From contig JBAQTC010000054.1 of the NCBI GenBank assembly GCA_049296795.1, forward strand, positions 248,001 to 312,000: a stretch of DNA of 64,000 nucleotides, read 5' to 3'. This document shows positions 1-9,151 of the stretch, piece by piece. Numbering within the stretch: the first letter of the stretch is position 1; the number at the start of each line of letters is the position of its first letter. Source of the stretch: CAXNKH01 sp049296795. GTDB lineage: Bacteria; Pseudomonadota; Gammaproteobacteria; Burkholderiales; Burkholderiaceae_C. Under the pieces are notes generated by a model. It did not search any database. It was not told the origin of the DNA and was given only the letters and a program-made list of their open reading frames with translations. The translations under genes and the position numbers were made by a program.

Positions 1-527
1 TTGGAGACCCGGCGCTGATCCCTCGCATTCAGCGTCACATTACCAGCCACAATTTCAACCAGCTCGGGTTTTGCTAACCAGGGTGTGTTGTTGGCAAGGT
101 TTCGCAACAACTCCGAGACCCGCTCATTGGACTGCGCCACGCCTTGCAAGGTCAGGCTCTGGCTTTCTTGCTTCATACTGGTCAGGTACACACCATCGGG
201 CATCTGCTTAACCAGTTCAGTGAGCAAATAAACCGGTAAATTACGGTCTGCCTGGAGTTCCTCCACCGCTTGCTGGCGGGCCTGTAGTGCAACAATTTCT
301 TCTTCGATTCGCGCAATTTCTCTAATTTCGGCATCAAGTCTGCTGTTTTCTGTTTGCAAAATCAGATTCCTGTCCTGTTGATCAGAAATCTGCATCTGGA
401 ACCATAAATAAACAAGACCCGCCAGTAAGACCCCGGCGATCGCCGCCAAGAACAGTGATAAATTGAAGACATCACGCCGTTTTTGCCGTGCCAATTCACG
501 GTGCGCTAACAGATTAATCCGGATCAA
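1..527 (-). CDS. pilN: Type IV pilus assembly protein PilN (partial, C-terminus outside window)
   Basis: Inner-membrane component of the type IV pilus alignment complex; it binds PilM on the cytoplasmic side and PilO in the periplasm. The reading frame begins with a TTG codon at 527 that gives MIRINLLAHRE, the usual PilN N-terminus that docks into PilM. A GGAGG lies ten bases upstream, inside the end of pilM, and the TTG overlaps the pilM TGA. A basic patch is followed by one membrane helix (about residues 23-45) and then a periplasmic coiled coil rich in Glu/Gln/Arg. About 175 codons are visible of a protein normally near 200 residues; the truncation is due to the window edge. PilO would be expected next. 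Confidence 0.9.
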   Translation of the reverse strand, partial: MIRINLLAHRELARQKRRDVFNLSLFLAAIAGVLLAGLVYLWFQMQISDQQDRNLILQTENSRLDAEIREIARIEEEIVALQARQQAVEELQADRNLPVYLLTELVKQMPDGVYLTSMKQESQSLTLQGVAQSNERVSELLRNLANNTPWLAKPELVEIVAGNVTLNARDQRRVS

Positions 528-1603
528 GGCTGGAACCTCCGTAACGCTAGACCACAGGATGTCAAATAGGAGGGCGCCTCTCGCGCCATCCATTTCAGAG
601 GTACACCGCCTGCGATCTCCATGCCCTCAAAGGGATTCAGCACACGGCAGGGAAAATTGGTTTGCTCGGTAACGACCTCGGCCAATCCCGCCAAAGCAGC
701 TGTTCCGCCTGCGAGCATCACGTAATCCACCGATTGATGTGCCGTGGTCGTGAAGAAAAATTTCAAGGCACGCCCAGCTTCTTGGGCCAGCAGGTCCATA
801 AAAGGGATCCGCACCCGATCGTTGTAATCATCCGGTAAATCAGCATTGCACTTCTTGGTTTCAGCCTCTTCCGCTGAAAATCCATATTGATGCATGATCA
901 TCTCCGTCAGTTGATGACCGCCAAAAGCCAAATCGCGCTCATAAAGAACTTCTTCATCGCAGATAACCTGAAGACTGCTGGTCAAAGCCCCCAACTCGAA
1001 CAAGGCCACCACAACACCCACCCCTTGATCGGGCAGCATTTCAATCAGCCGTTGGGTCGCCAAACGTGACGCATAGGCCTCGATGTCAACGATGGCCGGT
1101 TTAAGCCCAGCCGCTTCGGCCAGACCTTGGAGATCTTGGACTCGCTCCTTTCGAGAAGCTGCAATCAGCACGTCCAAATCACCCGAGGAAGTCGGACTGG
1201 GTCCTACGACGCAAAAATCAAGACTGACCTCGTCCATTGGGAAAGGAATGTACTGACCAGCTTCAGTCTCGACTTGAAACTCCAGCTCCTGCTCCGACAA
1301 TTCAGCAGAAACAAGGATGCTTTTAGTAATCACGGCCGAAGTTGGAAGCGCCATCGCTACACGCTTGGTTTTAGCGCCGCTTTTATCAAGCAGCCGCCGC
1401 AACGCTTGGGCCACCTCTTCGAATTTTTCGATGGTCCCGGCTACCACGCAGCCCTGTGCCAGTGGCTCGATCGCACAGCGTTGGAGTATCAGCTGCCCCG
1501 TTGAATTTCGGCCCAACTCGACCAATTTGATGCTGGTCGAACTGATGTCCAAACCCAGCATGGGGGCTGGTTTCTGACTGAACAAATCACCCAAAGGGTT
1601 CAA
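524..1603 (-). CDS. pilM: Type IV pilus biogenesis protein PilM
   Basis: Actin-like cytoplasmic ATP-binding protein that anchors the PilN-PilO complex of the type IV pilus machine. The 359-residue product has the ASKHA-type phosphate motif LGLDISSTSIKLVEL near residue 17 and a second glycine-rich nucleotide segment (MLAGGTAALAG) near residue 297, as expected for PilM. The start is TTG at 1603, preceded by AGGAGA at normal spacing. The stop overlaps the TTG of pilN, so the two are translationally coupled. The gene is divergent from mrcA, the order usual in beta- and gammaproteobacteria. Confidence 0.93.
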   Translation of the reverse strand: MNPLGDLFSQKPAPMLGLDISSTSIKLVELGRNSTGQLILQRCAIEPLAQGCVVAGTIEKFEEVAQALRRLLDKSGAKTKRVAMALPTSAVITKSILVSAELSEQELEFQVETEAGQYIPFPMDEVSLDFCVVGPSPTSSGDLDVLIAASRKERVQDLQGLAEAAGLKPAIVDIEAYASRLATQRLIEMLPDQGVGVVVALFELGALTSSLQVICDEEVLYERDLAFGGHQLTEMIMHQYGFSAEEAETKKCNADLPDDYNDRVRIPFMDLLAQEAGRALKFFFTTTAHQSVDYVMLAGGTAALAGLAEVVTEQTNFPCRVLNPFEGMEIAGGVPLKWMAREAPSYLTSCGLALRRFQP

Positions 1604-1659
1604 ACTCGTCTCCTGATGTCAGCCACTCGCGTTAGGAATAAAACGCAGTCGTTGAGCAA

Positions 1660-1688
1660 ATCGTATCAGCAAGGTTTCAGTCGCTCAA
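1660..1688 (-). promoter_or_regulatory. Putative sigma-70 promoter of the pilM operon
   Basis: On the minus strand TTGAGC (-35, 1683-1688) and TACGAT (-10, 1660-1665) are separated by exactly 17 bases. The -10 lies about 57 bases before the pilM start. It fits the consensus well but was found by eye. Confidence 0.5.
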
Positions 1689-1696
1689 GGGTTTTT

Positions 1697-1702
1697 TATA
1701 AT
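1697..1702 (+). promoter_or_regulatory. Putative -10 box of mrcA
   Basis: A perfect TATAAT lies 25 bases before the mrcA start. The matching -35 (GTTTCA at 1674-1679, 17-base spacing) is weak. It sits back to back with the pilM promoter in the divergent intergenic region. Confidence 0.4.
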
Positions 1703-1727
1703 TAATTGCGTTTACTCTCTAAACCCT

Positions 1728-4124
1728 ATGCCATTCAAACCCAAGTCAAATGTCGCCTCACACGGGCCAAAACCAACGCAGTCCTATGCCTCAGACAAGG
1801 GCTGGCTACTGCGCATGACGCTCTGGGCAGGGGCCCTTTTATTAGCCGGTTTGGTGGCGCTGCTCTGCGTCATCGCACTGGCTTTGGCCGTTGCTTTCCC
1901 CAACCTGCCCGATATTTCCGACCTCTCGGACTACCGCCCCAAATTGCCGCTACGGGTGTTTTCTGCTGAAGGCACCTTGATCGGCGAGTTTGGAGAAGAA
2001 AGGCGCAACCTAACCCCGATTCAAGACATCCCCAAAGTCATGACCCAGGCGGTTCTGGCGATTGAAGATTCACGCTTTTACCAACATCCGGGTATTGATT
2101 ACAAAGGCGTGATACGTGCGGGCTTGGCTAATTTGGGGCGCGTCAAAAGTCAAGGTGCTTCGACCATTACCATGCAAGTAGCACGTAATGTTTACCTGTC
2201 TTCCGAGAAAACATTTACCCGAAAAATCTACGAAGTCTTGCTGACCTTCAAGCTCGAACACCTGTTGTCCAAGGACCAGATTCTTGAGATCTACATGAAC
2301 CAGATTTTCTTGGGTAATCGTGCTTATGGCTTCTCTGCTGCGGCCGAAGCTTATTTTGGCAAATCACTGCAAGACCTCTCCATCGCTGAAGCTGCCATGC
2401 TGGCTGGGCTGCCCAAGGCACCTTCAGCCTATAACCCGATCAATAACCCCAAGCGTGCCCGTTCACGTCAACTCCACATCATTGACCGGATGGAGGAAAA
2501 CGGCTTCATCACCAAAGAGCAAGCCCAAGTTGCAAAAAAACAGGAACTCAAACTGCGATCCAGTTCAGACAACACCAAAACCCATGCGGACTTCGCTGCC
2601 GAAATGGTGCGTCAATCGATTTTTGCCCAATATGGCAAAGAGACCTACACCCGTGGCCTCAACGTCTACACCACGATCCGAGCCGATGACCAAGCTGCGG
2701 CTTACTCGGCTTTACGCCGCGGCATTATGAACTTTGAGCGACGTCAGATCTACCGCGGACCCGAACTTTTCATCAACTTACCGGAAAACGCAAAGGAAAG
2801 AGAAGACGCCATTGATGAGGCGCTTGAGGACCATCCTGATAACGGTGATGTGATGTCAGCTGTGGTGCTGGAAGCCAGCGCCAAATTGGTCAAAGCCGTT
2901 CGTCAAAATGGTGATGTCTTAGAAATCAGCGGCGACGGACTGCGCCCTGTTCAATCCGGCTTGTCAAGCAAAGCGCCAGCCAACATTAGGCTGCGCGCCG
3001 GGGCCTTGATTCGCGTGACCAAAGCCAACCAGACAGCCGCCTGGGAAATCACTCAACTGCCCGAAGTCGAGGGTGCTTTTGTTGCTCTTGACCCGCGTGA
3101 TGGATCGATCAAGGCCTTGGTAGGGGGCTTTGATTTTGTCAAGAACAAGTTCAACCATGTCACCCAGGCCTGGCGTCAACCCGGTTCGAGTTTCAAGCCT
3201 TTTATTTATTCTGCCGCTCTGGAAAAAGGCTTCACCCCCGCCACCGTAGTGAACGATGCCCCACTTTTTTTCGACTCAGGCGTGACGGGTAGCCAACCCT
3301 GGGAACCTAAAAATTACGATGGAAAATTTGATGGCCAGATGAGTTTGCAAACCGCTCTGGCCAAATCCAAAAACATGGTGTCGATCAGGATATTGCAAGC
3401 CGTCGGTGCCCAAAATGCGCAAGACTGGATTTCCCGTTTTGGATTCGAAGCCGATAAACATCCTGCTTACCTGACGATGGCACTGGGCGCGGGCTCGGTC
3501 ACACCCATGCAAATGGCAACAGCCTATTCAGTTTTTGCTAACGGGGGCTACCGCATCAACCCCTGGCTGATCACCAAAGTCTCAGAGCAAAGGGGCAAGA
3601 TTTTGATCGAATCCAAACCGCCAGTTCTGGATGAGTCGGTTCGTTCGATTGATGCTCGCAATGCTTTTGTCATGAACAGCCTGCTTCAGGAAGTGACGCG
3701 TTCTGGCACGGCGGCATCGGCCCAAAGCACGCTGCAGCGCAGAGACATTTACGGCAAGACCGGGACCACCAACGACTCCATGGACGCTTGGTTCGCTGGC
3801 TACCATCCCACTTTGGCGGCGGTGACCTGGATTGGTTATGACACCCCTCGCAAATTAGGTGAGCGCGAAACGGGTGGCGGCCTAAGCCTACCGGTTTGGA
3901 TTAACTTCATGGAACACGCTCTGAAAAATGTTCCTATTACCGAGCTACCCGTCCCAGAAGGGGTAACGAATTCAGGTGGCCAATGGTTTTACAACGAGTA
4001 TCTCAAGGGCACGGGAGTGAGCAGTCTGGGGCTAGACAACAAGGCAACGGCAAACACCGAAACCAGTCAAAGCTTGCCACCCGCTGACGAAAAACGCAGG
4101 ATTCTTGATTTGTTCAAAAACTAG
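1728..4124 (+). CDS. mrcA: Penicillin-binding protein 1A (bifunctional class A PBP)
   Basis: Polymerises lipid II glycan strands and cross-links the peptides in the periplasm. The 798-residue protein has a short cytoplasmic N-terminus, one signal-anchor helix (about residues 28-60), a GT51 glycosyltransferase domain (EDSRFYQHPGID, GASTITMQVARN, EIYMNQIFLG) and a transpeptidase domain. The catalytic SxxK is SSFK at residues 487-490, SKN lies about 55 residues further, and the KTGT motif begins near residue 677. An OB-like insertion lies between the two catalytic domains, as in PBP1A. It is of full normal length and divergent from the pilM operon, the conserved ponA-pilM arrangement. Confidence 0.95.
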   Translation: MPFKPKSNVASHGPKPTQSYASDKGWLLRMTLWAGALLLAGLVALLCVIALALAVAFPNLPDISDLSDYRPKLPLRVFSAEGTLIGEFGEERRNLTPIQDIPKVMTQAVLAIEDSRFYQHPGIDYKGVIRAGLANLGRVKSQGASTITMQVARNVYLSSEKTFTRKIYEVLLTFKLEHLLSKDQILEIYMNQIFLGNRAYGFSAAAEAYFGKSLQDLSIAEAAMLAGLPKAPSAYNPINNPKRARSRQLHIIDRMEENGFITKEQAQVAKKQELKLRSSSDNTKTHADFAAEMVRQSIFAQYGKETYTRGLNVYTTIRADDQAAAYSALRRGIMNFERRQIYRGPELFINLPENAKEREDAIDEALEDHPDNGDVMSAVVLEASAKLVKAVRQNGDVLEISGDGLRPVQSGLSSKAPANIRLRAGALIRVTKANQTAAWEITQLPEVEGAFVALDPRDGSIKALVGGFDFVKNKFNHVTQAWRQPGSSFKPFIYSAALEKGFTPATVVNDAPLFFDSGVTGSQPWEPKNYDGKFDGQMSLQTALAKSKNMVSIRILQAVGAQNAQDWISRFGFEADKHPAYLTMALGAGSVTPMQMATAYSVFANGGYRINPWLITKVSEQRGKILIESKPPVLDESVRSIDARNAFVMNSLLQEVTRSGTAASAQSTLQRRDIYGKTGTTNDSMDAWFAGYHPTLAAVTWIGYDTPRKLGERETGGGLSLPVWINFMEHALKNVPITELPVPEGVTNSGGQWFYNEYLKGTGVSSLGLDNKATANTETSQSLPPADEKRRILDLFKN

Positions 4125-4152
4125 CTTGCGCTTCAGCCCCCAACGCTTCAAA

Positions 4153-4479
4153 TTAATGAAATGCCAGCGAACAGCCCGCTTGCTCGCTCGCATAACGCGT
4201 CAAACTGGCAAAGAATTCACCGTTGCCTTTGGTGTCCATCCACTGAGCGCCATCGAATTTGTAGTGATAACCGCCAGACCGAGCCGCCAACCAGATTTCA
4301 TGCAAGGGTTTTTGTAAATTAACAATGATCTGGCTTCGGTTTGAAAAAACCAAGGTGACCATGCCGCCAGTGCGTTGGTTGTCGATGTCCACGTCACTTT
4401 GGTCGTTGATTCGATCACAGCAAGTCTCAATCGCCTGGAGCAGAGTTTCTGCGCGATCCATGTATTCAGAGTCAGTCAT
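4153..4479 (-). CDS. cyaY: Frataxin homologue CyaY
   Basis: Iron-binding regulator of the IscS/IscU iron-sulfur cluster assembly machine. The 108-residue length and the acidic first helix (SEYMDRAETLLQAIETCCD) followed by DVDIDNQRTGGMVTLVF are typical of bacterial frataxins. The remaining strands match too (IIVNLQKPLHEIWLA, GGYHYKF, W after Q). It converges on mrcA, with about 28 bases between stops, and is divergent from lptM with only 12 bases between start codons, so its promoter must lie inside lptM or further into lysA. Confidence 0.92.
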   Translation of the reverse strand: MTDSEYMDRAETLLQAIETCCDRINDQSDVDIDNQRTGGMVTLVFSNRSQIIVNLQKPLHEIWLAARSGGYHYKFDGAQWMDTKGNGEFFASLTRYASEQAGCSLAFH

Positions 4480-4491
4480 TACAATTTCGTG

Positions 4492-4701
4492 ATGTTGCGT
4501 ATTGTTCGAATTCTAGTCACCACGACCAGCTTGGCACTCAGTGTGGCCGGTTTGTCATCTTGCGGCCAAACCGGCGCGCTGTATTTGCCCACTGATCCCG
4601 CCGCAGCGAACCGTGCCACGTTGCCCGAATCACTCCGCCCTTTTCCCAAGATCCCCGCAACACCTGCCCCAGTAGCGCCACTGACACCCCATGAAAAATA
4701 A
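4492..4701 (+). CDS. lptM: LPS translocon maturation lipoprotein LptM (YifL family)
   Basis: Small outer-membrane lipoprotein, 69 residues, known in Escherichia coli to assist oxidative maturation of LptD. The signal peptide ends in a lipobox LSSC, and the mature protein begins CGQTGALYLP, the hallmark of the family, followed by a proline-rich tail. The start at 4492 was chosen because it gives a normal lipoprotein signal; an upstream in-frame extension would run antisense through cyaY. Its 3' end overlaps the lysA start by 11 bases, the conserved lptM-lysA order. Confidence 0.85.
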   Translation: MLRIVRILVTTTSLALSVAGLSSCGQTGALYLPTDPAAANRATLPESLRPFPKIPATPAPVAPLTPHEK

Positions 4702-5971
4702 GACTCTTCCCGGACAGCCCCACATTGCCTACCAGGGCAAAGATCTTTTGATGGAAGATGTAGTCTTGGCTGACTTGGCACAAAGCCACGGCACTCCTCT
4801 TTTTGTTTACTCCAAAGCAGCCATGCTGGCGGCCCTGGCGGCTTATCAACGCGGATTTGCCGGAAGAAATGCCCAGATTTGTTATGCCATGAAAGCCAAT
4901 TCATCGTTGGCGGTATTGCAGGTTTTTGCCCGCGCTGGTTGTGGTTTTGACATTGTGTCCCAAGGTGAATTGGAGCGCGTTCAAGCCGCCGGTGGTGATA
5001 TGAGAAAAGTTATTTTCTCCGGGGTCGGAAAAACCCCAAAAGAAATGCGCTACGCCCTGCAAGCGGGGATTGCTTGTTTCAACGTGGAGAGTGAATCCGA
5101 GCTGCAAGCCCTCAATGCCGTGGCACTCGCTATGGGTCAACGTGCTGCGGTGAGCATTCGCGTCAACCCCAACGTCGATCCCCAAACCCACCCCTACATT
5201 TCAACTGGACTCAAGGGAAATAAATTCGGTGTGGCTCATGAGCGCGCCCTGGCGACCTACCAACAAGCTGCCGCCCTGCCCGGCTTGCAGGTGGTCGGCA
5301 TCGATTGCCACATTGGTTCCCAAATAACGCAGGAAGCGCCCTATCTCGATGCAATGGATCGTGTACTCGATCTGGTGGAGGAAATTGAGGCCTCAGGCAT
5401 TGCCATTCATCACATCGATTTTGGCGGCGGGCTAGGCATCGATTACCAAGGCGACGAGCCACCTCAAGCCGATGTGTTGTGGTCCAAATTACTGGCCAAG
5501 CTCGATGGCCGGGGTTTTGGCCAACGCCTGCTGATCATTGAGCCTGGTCGATCCTTGGTGGGCAACGCTGGCGTCTGCCTGACTGAGGTGTTGTACTTGA
5601 AGCCGGGCGAACAAAAAAACTTTTGCATCATCGATGCCGCCATGAACGATTTACCTCGACCCGCCATGTACCAGGCTTTTCACCAGATCGTTCCTTTGAC
5701 TGAGTCAGCCCCCAACTCCACCCCAATGCTGTGGGATGTGGTCGGCCCGATTTGCGAAAGCGGGGATTGGATTGGTACTGATCGCAGTCTGGCCGTGCAA
5801 CCGGGAGAGTACCTGGCTGTGCTGTCTGCTGGCGCCTATTGCATGAGCATGGCCAGCAACTACAACAGTCGCAGTCGTGCTGCCGAAATCCTGGTCGACG
5901 GCTCCCAAGTCCACCTGATTCGTCAACGCGAAACGACTGCTGACCAGACGCGAGGCGAGCATTTAATCTAA
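4691..5971 (+). CDS. lysA: Diaminopimelate decarboxylase
   Basis: PLP enzyme that converts meso-diaminopimelate to lysine, the last step of the pathway, in the cytoplasm. The 426-residue alanine-racemase-fold protein has the PLP lysine in CYAMKAN (Lys68), HIGSQI, a glycine-rich phosphate-binding GGGLGI, and the C-terminal ICESGD segment with the conserved Cys contributed across the dimer. The start overlaps lptM, so the two are probably cotranscribed. It converges on msrQ. Confidence 0.96.
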   Translation: MKNKTLPGQPHIAYQGKDLLMEDVVLADLAQSHGTPLFVYSKAAMLAALAAYQRGFAGRNAQICYAMKANSSLAVLQVFARAGCGFDIVSQGELERVQAAGGDMRKVIFSGVGKTPKEMRYALQAGIACFNVESESELQALNAVALAMGQRAAVSIRVNPNVDPQTHPYISTGLKGNKFGVAHERALATYQQAAALPGLQVVGIDCHIGSQITQEAPYLDAMDRVLDLVEEIEASGIAIHHIDFGGGLGIDYQGDEPPQADVLWSKLLAKLDGRGFGQRLLIIEPGRSLVGNAGVCLTEVLYLKPGEQKNFCIIDAAMNDLPRPAMYQAFHQIVPLTESAPNSTPMLWDVVGPICESGDWIGTDRSLAVQPGEYLAVLSAGAYCMSMASNYNSRSRAAEILVDGSQVHLIRQRETTADQTRGEHLI

Positions 5972-5987
5972 GTCCGGGCTGCCGTGA

Positions 5988-6614
5988 TCAAGGCGCAACC
6001 TGGTTCGCTGCAGGTCGCTTTCGCTGCAGTCGACGGACCAAACGCCAGCCCAGCAAAGCCGTCATGATCGCCAAATAGATCCCGACTTCGGCAAAGTCAT
6101 TCTTGCCCGCTCGCATCCAAAAAAAATGCAGCAATGCCAGTCCGGCCACGACATAAACCAGTTGGTGCAAGGTTTGCCAGCGCTTGGCGCCCATCACCTT
6201 GATGGCGCGGTTAAACGAAGTCAATGCCAGCGGGGTCAACAGCAGCAAGGCGCTAAACCCCACCAGGATGAAGGGGCGTTTGGCAATGTCGCGGCTGATA
6301 TCGCTGACATCAAAGCCCATATCGAAGCCGCTGTAACTCAAGAAGTGCAGCACGCCGTAGAAATAGACATACAAGCCCAGCATCCGGCGAAATCGGGCCA
6401 GCTCAGTCAATTTAAAAATCACGCGCAGCGGCGTCACCGCCAGCACCAGACACAAAAATCGCAAGGTCCAGTCACCCAAGGAGCGGATCAAAGCTTCTGC
6501 CGGATTGGCTCCCAACTGATTTGTTATGGTCGCCAACAGCAACCAGAAAAAGGGCAGGGAACAGACGATGAACAGCACCGGTTTGGCAGCTCGGTGCAGC
6601 AAAAATTGTTTCAT
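5988..6614 (-). CDS. msrQ: MsrQ, heme-binding membrane subunit of the MsrPQ methionine sulfoxide reductase
   Basis: Inner-membrane b-type cytochrome that passes electrons from the respiratory chain or flavin reductase to periplasmic MsrP. The product is about 208 residues with six predicted helices of the ferric-reductase-like (YedZ) family. Heme-ligand histidines are visible in YGVLHFLSY, LHQLVYV and LALLHFFW. The ATG at 6614 is preferred because a TTG at 6638 would add eight unconserved residues; neither has a strong ribosome site. It lies about 30 bases downstream of msrP in the same operon. Confidence 0.9.
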   Translation of the reverse strand: MKQFLLHRAAKPVLFIVCSLPFFWLLLATITNQLGANPAEALIRSLGDWTLRFLCLVLAVTPLRVIFKLTELARFRRMLGLYVYFYGVLHFLSYSGFDMGFDVSDISRDIAKRPFILVGFSALLLLTPLALTSFNRAIKVMGAKRWQTLHQLVYVVAGLALLHFFWMRAGKNDFAEVGIYLAIMTALLGWRLVRRLQRKRPAANQVAP

Positions 6615-6644
6615 CGATGAATCACAGAACCGCAGCAACCGATT

Positions 6645-7634
6645 TCAATAATTTTTCTTCAAGTCCATGCCCGCATAAAGCTGCCCGACCTGGGCTTCAT
6701 AGCCATTGAACATCAGGGTTGGCCGCTTCTTGGCGAATAAGCCATCTTCGCCAATCCGTCGCTCACTGGCCTGGCTCCAGCGCGGGTGCTCGACCTGAGG
6801 ATTGACGTTGGAATAGAAGCCGTATTCATTGGGTGCGGCCTTGCTCCAAGCAGTGGCGGGTTGGCTGTCAGTGAATCGGATTTTCACCAGACTTTTCGCA
6901 CTCTTGAAACCATATTTCCAAGGCACGACCAGTCGCACTGGGGCGCCGTTCTGATTGGGCAAAATTTCGCCATACATACCGAAAGTCAAGAGCGTCAAGG
7001 GATGCATGGCCTCGTCCATCCTAAGCGCCTCAACATAAGGCCAGCTCAAGACCCGGGAGCCGATAAACGGCATGGTTTTCGGATCGGCCAGGGTAACGAA
7101 CTCCACATATTTGGCGCTGCCCAGCGGCTCGACTTTCCGGATCAGTTCGGCCAGCGAATAACCAACCCAGGGAATCACCATGGACCAACCTTCAACACAA
7201 CGCAATCTGTAAATCCGTTCCTCCTGGGCGCTGAGTTTGAGTAAGTCCTCGATCGCATACTTGCCCGGTTTCTTAACCAGTCCCTCTATTTCCACGGCCC
7301 AGGGACGCGTCTTCAAGCTGTGGGCGTGGCGCGCCGGATCAGCTTTGTCAGTCCCGAACTCATAAAAATTGTTGTAACTGCTCGCGTCCTTGTAATCGGT
7401 CAGCTTGTCCATGGTCAAAGCCCCCGTCACAGCAGACTTGGCGCCCTGCAGAGCCGGGAGCTTGCCCGGTGCTGCGGCCCAAGCTTGCCGCGCAGCCCAC
7501 GTACTCAAGGCGGCGCCAGCCACGCCTGTGGCCATCAACTTGATCAAGTCCCGTCGAGCGGCGTAAACACCTTGCGCCGTGATCTCACTGGGATGGGGGT
7601 GAATGAAGCCGGAAATGCTGTTTTTGATCAACAT
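6645..7634 (-). CDS. msrP: MsrP, periplasmic molybdopterin methionine sulfoxide reductase catalytic subunit
   Basis: Repairs oxidised methionine in periplasmic proteins with a molybdenum-molybdopterin cofactor. A twin-arginine signal (RRDLIKLM) is followed by a hydrophobic stretch ending AWAA. The molybdenum-ligating Cys is in RLRCVEGWSMVIPW, in the sulfite-oxidase fold. The ATG at 7634 is chosen because AGGA lies at good spacing; an upstream GTG at 7655 is possible but has no ribosome site. It is 329 residues, normal for the family, and msrQ follows it. The TAT signal implies export after cofactor insertion. Confidence 0.92.
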   Translation of the reverse strand: MLIKNSISGFIHPHPSEITAQGVYAARRDLIKLMATGVAGAALSTWAARQAWAAAPGKLPALQGAKSAVTGALTMDKLTDYKDASSYNNFYEFGTDKADPARHAHSLKTRPWAVEIEGLVKKPGKYAIEDLLKLSAQEERIYRLRCVEGWSMVIPWVGYSLAELIRKVEPLGSAKYVEFVTLADPKTMPFIGSRVLSWPYVEALRMDEAMHPLTLLTFGMYGEILPNQNGAPVRLVVPWKYGFKSAKSLVKIRFTDSQPATAWSKAAPNEYGFYSNVNPQVEHPRWSQASERRIGEDGLFAKKRPTLMFNGYEAQVGQLYAGMDLKKNY

Positions 7635-7770
7635 AAAGTATCCTAGGTAGATCACCTAAGCTTAGCTGGCACAGCGCTATCGTGCAATCGAGTCGAAGAC
7701 CCAGGGTTCTGATGAGGCACTCTTTCACGATATGGCGGGGTGGGGCGACACGCCTCGGCCCCAGCAGGGC

Positions 7771-9102
7771 TCAAAGCGTGCCGTAACTGTGCAGGCCGCT
7801 TAAGAACATGTTGACACCCAGAAAGGCGAATGTGGTCACAGCCAGCCCGGCCAGCGCCCACCAAGCCGCCACCGTGCCACGCAGGCCTTTCATCAGACGC
7901 ATGTGCAGCCAGGCGGCGTAATTGAGCCAGACAATTAAGGCCCAAGTCTCTTTCGGATCCCAACTCCAGTAACCACCCCAGGCCTCGGCAGCCCAGAGTG
8001 CGCCCAATACGGTAGCGATGGTGAAAAAAGCAAAACCGACCGAAATCGATTTGTACATCACATCGTCGAGCACTTCCAGAGCGGGCAACCGCAAGGCGAT
8101 GCGTTGCCGCCCGAACAAGATCAAGGCAATGATCAGCGAGGAAATCAAGGCGTAACCGACCCAATAACTGCCACCTGCCTCAGCCACACCACGCTGGCGA
8201 AAAGCAATCGGAACAAAACACAGGGCCACGCCGAGCAGCCAGATCGGGGTCAATTTAAACCAACGGGTTTCCGTGGCCTGTTGTTTGATCAAGTAAGCAA
8301 AAGCCACCATCGCGGCCAGGGCGAAGGTTCCGTAACCGATGAAATTGGCGGGAACATGCAGCTTCATCCACCAACTTTTGAGCGCGGGTACCAAGGGTTG
8401 GATTTCATGCGCCTCACGTACCACGGTGTACCAAAGCAAGAAACCGACTGCAGCGCTGACCACCAACATGACGAACACCCCCAAGGCGCGCGTGTTGTAC
8501 TGCTCTTCAAAATACAGATAGAAAGCCGTGGTGATCCAGCAAAACAACACGAACACTTCGTACAGATTGCTGACCGGAATATGTCCCACATCGGCACCAA
8601 TCAAGTAGCTCTCGTACCAACGCACCATAGTCCCGATCAAGGCCATGGTGGTGGCTACCCAGGCCAGACGGGAACCGGTCCACTCCAGTGCTGTGCTCTG
8701 ACTGTTGGACAGCAAGCCCAGGCCATAAAAGAGCGTGCTCATGAAATACAGCAAGCTCATCCACAAAATCGCCGACTGACTGGACAAGAAATACTTGAGC
8801 CAAAAAACCGTCTCAGCTCGCGCCAATTGACCCTGGTAAGAAGCGATGGCGAGCAGGGAAAAACCCGCAACAATCGCCATCAAGAGCCGCAACGGACGCC
8901 AAAACCAACCCATAACAACGGCGCTTGGCAGGGCTGCGATGAGGATGGCTTTCTCATACCCATCCATGGCTTCGGCATAACGGGCCAAAGCAAAAACACC
9001 CCCTGCCACCACCAGCGCTGCAAACAGCCAGTCCAAGGCATTGCGCTTGGCGAAATAGCCTTCGTACAAGCGCTGGTGCGTCAGGGTTGTGCTCGAATTC
9101 AT
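7771..9102 (-). CDS. ccsB: Cytochrome c biogenesis protein CcsB (CcsA/ResC family heme handler)
   Basis: Membrane partner of ResB in system II cytochrome c maturation, moving heme across the membrane to the apocytochrome CXXCH site. The 443-residue protein has about eight or more helices and the tryptophan-rich WWD-type motif GGYWSWDPKETWALIVW near residue 370, with conserved flanking histidines. It follows resB with a 49-base gap in the same operon. Naming is inconsistent in databases (CcsA, CcsB or ResC); the family is clear. Confidence 0.93.
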   Translation of the reverse strand: MNSSTTLTHQRLYEGYFAKRNALDWLFAALVVAGGVFALARYAEAMDGYEKAILIAALPSAVVMGWFWRPLRLLMAIVAGFSLLAIASYQGQLARAETVFWLKYFLSSQSAILWMSLLYFMSTLFYGLGLLSNSQSTALEWTGSRLAWVATTMALIGTMVRWYESYLIGADVGHIPVSNLYEVFVLFCWITTAFYLYFEEQYNTRALGVFVMLVVSAAVGFLLWYTVVREAHEIQPLVPALKSWWMKLHVPANFIGYGTFALAAMVAFAYLIKQQATETRWFKLTPIWLLGVALCFVPIAFRQRGVAEAGGSYWVGYALISSLIIALILFGRQRIALRLPALEVLDDVMYKSISVGFAFFTIATVLGALWAAEAWGGYWSWDPKETWALIVWLNYAAWLHMRLMKGLRGTVAAWWALAGLAVTTFAFLGVNMFLSGLHSYGTL

Positions 9103-9151
9103 GTATTACCTCAGCAGTGGGGAGATCAGGTTTGCGCTTTGTCTGTCAAGT

